Assembly: GCA_964017045.1 (NCBI GenBank)
Contig: OZ024807.1
Span: forward strand, 9,982,393 to 10,046,392
From: Omphiscola glabra
Taxonomy: Eukaryota; Mollusca; Gastropoda; Lymnaeidae
Direction: 5' to 3'
DNA length: 64,000 nt
Below, in pieces: positions 57,595 through 64,000 of the stretch. The position numbers and the translations under genes were made by a program. The first letter of the stretch is position 1, and every line of letters starts with the position of its first letter. The notes below the pieces were generated by a model. The model searched no databases. It saw only the letters and a list, made by a program, of their open reading frames with translations, and was not told where the DNA came from.

Positions 57595-60500
57595 CTGCAG
57601 ATAGCAAAATAATTTTGAATTTTAAAAAAAGATAATCCATCCATTTCCATAATTTTGTATTTACTGCACAGTGACATTACTGAGCTTGGATAGAAACTCA
57701 AGAGATCAAGTAGTCCCCCCTGTGGTTTTCTGGAGGGTTATCTTGACTAAGTTCTCAACCTTCCTAATGCCAGGACCCTTGAATACAGTTCCTCATGTTG
57801 TGGGGACCCCCAACCACAAAATTATTTTCGTTGCTAACTGTAGACTGTATGTGTTTTCCGATGGTCTTAGGCAACCCCCGGGAAAGTGTCATTTGACCCC
57901 CAAAGGGGTCGCAACCCACAGGTTGAGAACCGCTGCCTTAGGGGATGACTTAAGAGTGTCTGTTGTTTTTGGCATTTACCAAAGTAGTTTGACAAGTACT
58001 AAGCCAACTTTTATATTCAATCAGTCTTGCTTTTCACTTAATTAATTAATTTTAAATTCACACTTTTTTGTTTTTATTTTACCGACAAAGTCATCAGCTG
58101 AAGAGTCCAAATTGGTATTTTGTACTTGAAATCAAAGCATAAACATACTGTTTTACTTACAAATTGTTGGTGCTTTATTAATCTATATTCAACAAGAATG
58201 TGGATGTAATTTTTCACACTACTTGTAGTGATTAAAATTTGTATACAACACCCTCTCCTGAGCACACAAACAATGGCTGACATTGGAAGAAAACACTGCC
58301 AATGCCAAATGCTAAATTCAATCCTTTCCAAGCAGGGTAATGAACTAACCATAACCCCCCCCCCCCCCCAAACTGCTTAACACTGAGTTTCCCCAGCTTA
58401 CCTCTTCCTTAACAGTCCCATACTCAGGATCCAGGGCCTTGAAGAAGTAATGGTACAGGTTTGAATCAGGTATGACAGATTTCAAGTCTCTGAGCCTTAT
58501 GTCTCCCAGTCTGAGGAGATACAGTTACAGTAACAATTAGAATTCAAGAGATTTCAAGTCTCTGAGTCTTATGTCTCCCAGTCTGCGGAGATACAGTTAC
58601 AGTAACAATTAGAATTCAAGAGATTTCAAGTCTCTGAGCCTTATGTCTCCCAGTCTGTGGAGATACAGTTACAGTAACAATTAGAATTCAAGAGATTTCA
58701 AGTCTCTGAGTCTTATGTCTCCCAGTCTGCGTAGATACAGTATATATTGGATTCTACATGTCTGAAATATATTCTTTTTGTCATGTATTTTCACACTTAG
58801 GTCTGTACAAAACCTTAATTTTAAAACAGCATTGCCTTTTTCCCCCCACTGGTAAAAGTTTATTCACAATTCCATTCATGCAGTAGTTTTCAAATGTATC
58901 ATTTTATCCCTAGCCCTGGTTAAGTGGATCACTGAGACAGACTGCTACATCCTTAGTCGTGGTTAAGTGGCTCACTGAGACCAACTGCTACATCCTTAGT
59001 CGTGGTTAAGTGGCTCACTGAGACCAACTGCTACATCCTCAGTCGTGGTTAAGTGGCTCACTGAGACCAACTGCTACATCCTTAGTCGTGGTTAAGTGGC
59101 TCACTGAGACAGACTGCTACATCCTCAGTCGTGGTTAAGTGGCTCACTGAGACCAACTGCTACATCCTCAGTCGTGGTTAAGTGGCTCACTGAGACCAAC
59201 TGCTACATCCTCAGTCGTGGTTAAGTGGCTCACTGAGACCAACTGCTACATTCTCAGTCGTGGTTAAGTGGCTCACTGAGACAGACTGCTACATCCTCAG
59301 TCGTGGTTAAGTGGCTCACTGAGACCAACTGCTACATCCTCAGTCGTGGTTAAGTGGCTCACTGAGACAGACTGCTACATCCTCAGTCGTGGTTAAGTGG
59401 CTCACAGAGACAGACTGCTACATCCTCAGTCGTGGTTAAGTGGCTCACTGAGACCAACTGCTACATCCTTAGTCGTGGTTAAGTGGCTCACTGAGACCAA
59501 CTGCTACATCCTCAGTCGTGGTTAAGTGGCTCACTGAGACAGACTGCTACATCCTCAGACCTGGTTAAGTGGTTCACCGAGACAGACTGCTACATCCTCA
59601 GTCCTGGTTAAGTGGTTCACAGAGACAGACTGCTACATCCTCAGACCTGGTTAAGTGGTTCACCGAGACAGACTGCTACATCCTCAGACCTGGTTAAGTG
59701 GTTCACCGAGACAGACTGCTACATCCTCAGCCCTAGTTAAGTGGTTCACCGAGACAGACTGCTATATCCTCAGCTCTGGTTAAGTGGCTCACTGAGACAG
59801 ACTGCTACATCCTCAGCCCTGGTTAAGTGGCTCCCGAGACAGACTGCTACATCCTCAGTCCTGCTTAAGTGGCTCACTGAGACAGATTGTTAAATCCTTA
59901 CAGGAAACCTAGTAACTCTAAACAACTTACAATTCATTGAGCCGTGTGCTCAGCTGAACTTAATTTTTGGTAAATAACCCCCAGCACCAATGTGGGACTA
60001 GATAAGGCCTTAAATAAGACAAGAACCACCTCTTAATGTATAATAAGTTATTTATATGCGCGGTATGCAGGGCTCTGCTTACTTTTTGCGCACCACACAT
60101 GTCAAAGGCTTGTCCGAGTTCTCCATGTAGTAGATCACATTCGTGGGCTGACCTTCTGGTATGGTTGTGGGTGAGGGGGTCTTCAGACGAGCTCCTGAAA
60201 TATTCAAGTCTAATGGAAGGGGGGAAAAAGGTTGGGGAATGATGATGGTTTGATGTCTCTCAGTCAAGAGCTGTGTTCTAAATGCAGTGTAACAAGCAAA
60301 TCGAGAAAAAAAACTCATGCACACTTTAAAAATTCATCTGCTTAGTGCAACAAATTAAGATGTAAAAAAAATACATGAATGAAGAGCTATTCCAATATGA
60401 CATTGACAACACGAGTGAATTAAATGTAACGTTTCTTTGTCGTGTAGGGTTTCGGTGTCATAAATTTACTTGCATTAAGAAAAACTCAGTACTGGTGATG

Positions 60501-62006
60501 TAGACTGTAAATAATTAGAGAGGGTTGAGATATTTTGTTTGTTATGAATGAATGAGTAAAATGCAGAGATACAATAGAAACTGTTATCATCGGTAAGCTG
60601 AAAGGTCAGCGGCCTGAAAACCCATAGCCTGACTCACCATGGGGTACAGGAATCTGTGATCTGCTCACTTTGCTAGGGGTCACCCTGTTCACTGCTGTTA
60701 AGGCTGTGGAGTTCCTAGGTGAGACCTGATTACCTCTGTTTGGACCTTGTTGACCAGACTGACAAAAAACAGGAAGAAATGAGGTCAAATTATCCACTCC
60801 TTTTTTTTTTTTTCACTTTTACAAGCTTTATTCATTTTAAAACTAAAAATAGCCCTGTTAAGGTCATGAAGATCAAATTGTAAATAACAATATTAATGAT
60901 TACCGTTTTTTTTTTTTACAGCTGTTCCTTTCTACCATAGCTTTACGTAGTTTTTTTTTTAAAAATGAACCGTTCAAAAGTACATGTTTTATGTATGCAT
61001 TGGACACAACATAAAACAGTTTGAAAATTACTGGGTCTTGTTCCTTAGTTTGGGACTGGCATGACAATGCATCTACCAATGTCTGAAATGTGTAACATTG
61101 AAACGTAAATGTTTGTATCCAAGAGCAACCACCAGTCCTTCCTTGCCCAAAATAGACATAAGGATTTTGTATCCAAGGGCAACCACCAGTCATTCCTTGC
61201 CCAAAATAGACATAAGAATTTTGTATCCATTGGCAACCACCAGTCCTTCCTTGCCCAAAACAAACATAAGGATTTTGTATCCATGGGCAACCACCAGACC
61301 TTCCTTGCCCAAAATTAACATAAGGATTTTGTATCCAAGGGCAATCACCAGTCCTTCCTTGTCTAAAATAAACATAAGGGTTTGCATCGAAGGGCTCCCA
61401 CCATTCTTTCCCTGCCCAAAAAAAACATGATGATTTTGTTTCTATGGGCTGCCACCAGACTGTCCTCACCCAAGACAATCCTACTTGGGTGCATAAAAAT
61501 GTCAATTCATACTATACAGGTTGAAATGTATAAGTTTAGAAGGAAGAGTGGAATCATAGCCCCAGCCCATAGCCATGTGACATGTCACATGACCATGTAC
61601 TGTGATCATGTAACCATAAGCACATGAGAGGTTTAAAACTGATTTGTCTTGTGAACAGAATGAGAATGTAACAAGTAATTTTTTTTTTTTTTTTAAATGT
61701 GTGTGTTTATTCCACTGGAAGTTGTACTTAATCTCCACTAGAAGGTGTGCCTAATCTCCACTAGAAGGTGTGCCTAATCAGCCTCAATTAATGGCATGTT
61801 AGCCAGGTTTGCATTGGGTTACATTTAGAAATAACATGACTTACAAGAATCCTCCTGGAAGGGGAACCTCTCACAGGAGAGTTGTTGTTTTGGGAATATT
61901 GTGAGGTGGTTCTGTGGGTTATTTTAAGTGGCTCCTTGTTGCCACTCTGCCGCCTATTCTGGGATAAATTGAATGCACGAGTCCCAGGGGGTGAGGGGCT
62001 CAGTTC
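57511..62006 (-). CDS. DIXDC1: DIXDC1/Ccd1-type protein, 3' end with DIX domain (5 exons)
   Basis: Exons in order of transcription are 62006-61845, 60758-60638, 60194-60083, 58510-58402 and 57594-57511, joining in frame into 195 residues and a TGA. Upstream exons lie beyond the window. Seen: a Ser/Pro/Asn/Arg-rich low-complexity stretch (1-110), then a complete DIX domain (about 112-190) with [45 protein letters not shown] and [17 protein letters not shown] at the extreme C-terminus. The FKALDPE(Y/F)GTVKEE and [13 protein letters not shown] forms match DIXDC1 (Ccd1) better than Axin or Dishevelled. DIX domains polymerise head to tail; in vertebrates DIXDC1 binds Dishevelled and Axin and promotes Wnt signalling. 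The coiled-coil part is not in the window, so the orthology rests on the DIX domain. Confidence 0.88.
57746..57935 (-). mobile_element. SPIN-family non-autonomous hAT element
   Basis: In reverse complement it begins CAGCGGTTCTCAACCTGTGG, continues gcgacccctttgggggtc, has cctaagaccatcggaaaaca inside, and ends caggaccc...aggttgagaac. I recognise this as the layout of SPIN/URR1-type hAT MITEs. The far end is decayed (ctaagttctcaacc instead of cagtggttctcaacc) and no TSD is visible, so it is an old copy. It lies in a DIXDC1 intron. Confidence 0.85.
58402..58510 (-). CDS. DIXDC1: DIXDC1 exon: DIX core
   Basis: Reads [15 protein letters not shown] to [12 protein letters not shown], phase 2 in, phase 0 out, donor GTAAGC. 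Its acceptor and first 34 bases are also copied three times upstream as a 72-bp repeat. Confidence 0.92.
58477..58741. repeat. 72-bp tandem repeat that copies a splice acceptor
   Basis: Units start at 58477, 58549, 58621 and 58693 (agatttcaagtctctgag). Each holds the last 38 bases of the intron and the first 34 bases of the DIX core exon (minus-strand sense). Confidence 0.95.
58911..59897. repeat. 43-bp minisatellite, about 23 copies
   Basis: Unit tcgtggttaagtggctcact plus gagaccaactgctacatcctcag. Two main variants (gaccaac, gacagac) and an edge type with tcctggttaagtggttcac. Lies in a DIXDC1 intron. Confidence 0.95.
60083..60194 (-). CDS. DIXDC1: DIXDC1 exon: start of DIX domain
   Basis: Reads [16 protein letters not shown], then [20 protein letters not shown]. 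Phase 1 in, phase 2 out, acceptor gaatatttcag, donor GTAAGC. Confidence 0.88.
60638..60758 (-). CDS. DIXDC1: DIXDC1 exon: linker before DIX
   Basis: Reads [17 protein letters not shown] to SQIPVPH, phase 0 in, phase 1 out, acceptor ttttttgtcag, donor GTGAGT. Confidence 0.8.
61105..61490. repeat. 54-bp minisatellite, about 7 copies
   Basis: Unit ttttgtatccaagggcaacc plus accagtccttccttgcccaaaatagacataagga. 54 is divisible by three, so false repeated frames arise on both strands (minus 60900-61505, plus 61098-61430). Lies in a DIXDC1 intron. Confidence 0.92.
61845..62006 (-). CDS. DIXDC1: DIXDC1 exon: low-complexity linker
   Basis: 54 codons, phase 0 on both sides, acceptor gtcgttctacacag, donor GTAAGT. 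Reads [19 protein letters not shown] to SPSRRIL. Assigned by clean frame and splice fit to the next exons. Confidence 0.75.
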
Positions 62007-64000
62007 CTGTGTAGAACGACATTTGTAAAAAAAAAAATTGTATAAATCAACTGTGGTAACTAGCACAACATGGTGAAGATATCATAAAATAAAACAGTAA
62101 GTGTCTGTTCTGAAAGCAACATGCTAAGACAGAATTCTAGTACTCAGTCATATCAAAACCAAATCATTAAATATGAAATGGGGGTTTTTTTTTTTTGGAC
62201 ACATTGCATATAGTTTAGTAACTCTCTGCAGTCTGACGTTTTTTTCAATTTTGTTAAAAATCTTAAGGTGATTTATTAAAATAATTAATTATCTTATCTG
62301 AAATAGCTCTGATCTGATCAGTTATTATATTAACTTGTTCATCTTTGACTCGGCTATCAATAGAAATTTTTTGTATATTTTATTTTCTTTGTTATAAAAA
62401 TAATTAGAATAATATTGGAGAATTATTATTTTTCATTTTAAGCAAATTTTGACAAAATTTTCACACAGTATGAAGGAAAAAAAAACTCCTTGATGTAAAA
62501 GATTTAAAATTTATTTAAATAAAATACTGCATCATCTAATACAATTCATAGTGAAACATGACAAACATTCTATGAAAAATAAAAAATTTGTCAATATTTT
62601 AGTAAAACCTATATTTTGCCATTTTTAATAAAAAAATGCACCATAATTTTTTTTAAATTAAAATTATGTTTTGTATGTAATATATTTTTAAAAATGGGCC
62701 TCATAACTTATAGATTTGTATATTAAATATATTTCTTGATAATTCTGGAGTAAAAGATAACTAAGAAAAATTTGAAGATCATATAATTAAATCAAAACAA
62801 GAGTCTATGTTGTTTTTTTAAAAATGTTAACATACCGGTATTCCTTGACCTTAAAGCTAATAAAAATTAAAATGATTCAGTACAATACTGCTAATTTTGA
62901 TATTAATGCCCAATATGATCCATTCCTCAGTAATCTGATCTATCTTTTCCCATTCATATACCAGTATTTTTATATAGCTTTGTTATAATCCTGTCATAAC
63001 ACCAGCCGACAAACTACAGTATTCATAAATTATATGTATGGATTCTGAACAAATATTATTTCTTAAAACTAGTATGCATTTTTATTATTATAATAATTAT
63101 AATAGATAAATAAGAGCTTGTACTGGACTTGATTTCCATAAGAATAGGTAACATTTTTCACCACAGAACATTCACTCGATAAAGAACCTGTGAAATAAAA
63201 ATTTGATTGATTCATAAATAAAATTAACAATAATGGTGGTAAGGGAAAAATATCATTTATTATAGTCCAAAATGCCTAAATTTGAATAAAAGTAAACCAT
63301 TGTACAGAGAAAATACATAATAACTATATGTTATAAGTTATAACAATATTGTGAGTTTATTCTTTATGCATTTTGCTACCAATTGATTAGATAAAAACTT
63401 ACCACCCAGTTATTTTTAGGTTAAATTCTTCAGTGACTAGCGGTAATGATAATTAAATTTAAACTCATTTCTACTATGCAATATAAGAATATTTAGAAGA
63501 TGATTCATGGTATTTACATATTTAAATGAAATATATGTAGGTAATAACTCAGAAGTACTTAACTTTACATGTATTTAAATTACGCAAGTTCCCATAGGCC
63601 GGAGTTTTCCGCTACTTTTAGAAAATATTTTCTCGTATAGCCACGCTATTTATTTATTATAAAATTATTGAAACTCAATAAAATTCAAACATAATATATC
63701 AATATAAGTATAAATGGATAGAATATATTTCAGCCAATTAAAATTATAAAAATATCATTTTATTGTTTTATTATTAATTTTAAAGTCGGGAAATGATAAT
63801 TAAAATTAAGCTTACTTGTTTACGATAGCATTTGTCGGTACTTTTATATGCAAATCAGGATAAATTCCATGATTAGAGTCTCCAAATGGATACATTTCTT
63901 TAGAAAAACAAATAACTCCTTAATAAATCGTGAAATTAAAATCATTTGACCATATTAATACTAGTAATTAATTTTTTTGTGACAGTAACATTATTTTGTT
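62007..64000. other. DIXDC1 intron or upstream sequence
   Basis: Very AT-rich; I could not find the next upstream exon or any element. Confidence 0.45.

Noticed and set aside
60900..61505. A 201-codon minus-strand frame with Trp/Gly repeats, and its plus-strand partner
   Set aside because: Both come from the 54-bp minisatellite inside a DIXDC1 intron and overlap each other on opposite strands.

Overview
The window looks like nuclear DNA from a mollusc, most likely a gastropod. It is AT-rich, its genes are split by introns with GT-AG borders, minisatellites are common, and it holds many short DNA transposons with target-site duplications (TSDs). Some belong to the SPIN-type hAT family, which I recall being reported from a pond snail as well as from vertebrates. 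No bacterial, viral or organellar gene organisation is visible. All exon borders were read by eye from splice signals and by requiring the reading frame to close across each junction.

Four protein-coding genes can be supported. (1) 173-6258, + strand: the 3' part of a type I membrane protein made of CUB domains. Eleven exons encode half a CUB, three whole CUBs, one membrane helix and a nine-residue tail. (2) 20048-12491, - strand: a complete sulfite oxidase (SUOX), four coding exons, 600 residues, tail-to-tail with the CUB gene. (3) 40309-46081, + strand: a class II POU transcription factor (POU2F / Oct-1 / nubbin type) lacking its 5' exons. It has a Gln/Ser-rich activation region, a POU-specific domain and a POU homeodomain. 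(4) 62006-57511, - strand: the 3' end of a DIXDC1 (Ccd1)-type gene with a C-terminal DIX domain, tail-to-tail with the POU gene.

The roughly 20 kb between SUOX and the first visible POU exon (20-40 kb) contains no gene I can prove. It is full of non-autonomous DNA transposons, homopolymer G/C runs and short tandem duplications. It also holds one patch at 34.45-34.93 kb that looks regulatory: three perfect octamers (ATTTGCAT), one near-octamer, TAAT motifs and a 16-base palindrome centred on an E-box. Octamers are the binding site of POU2F proteins, so feedback control of the downstream POU gene is a reasonable hypothesis.

Mobile DNA is the main accessory content. SUOX intron 1 alone holds a 250-bp element with a perfect 8-bp TSD, a TTAA-flanked MITE (second copy in the POU gene), and a 1604-bp element with long terminal inverted repeats (TIRs) and a perfect 8-bp TSD, into which a 185-bp hAT MITE has inserted. 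Other hAT-like elements lie at 21.9, 28.3-29.1, 30.2-31.3, 32.5, 39.5, 51.5 and 57.7 kb. Several long open frames are only minisatellites with periods divisible by three. The most unusual structural finding is in the DIX gene: a 72-bp tandem repeat has copied the 3' splice site and first 34 bases of a DIX exon, giving four AG acceptors in a row, of which only the last gives an open frame.
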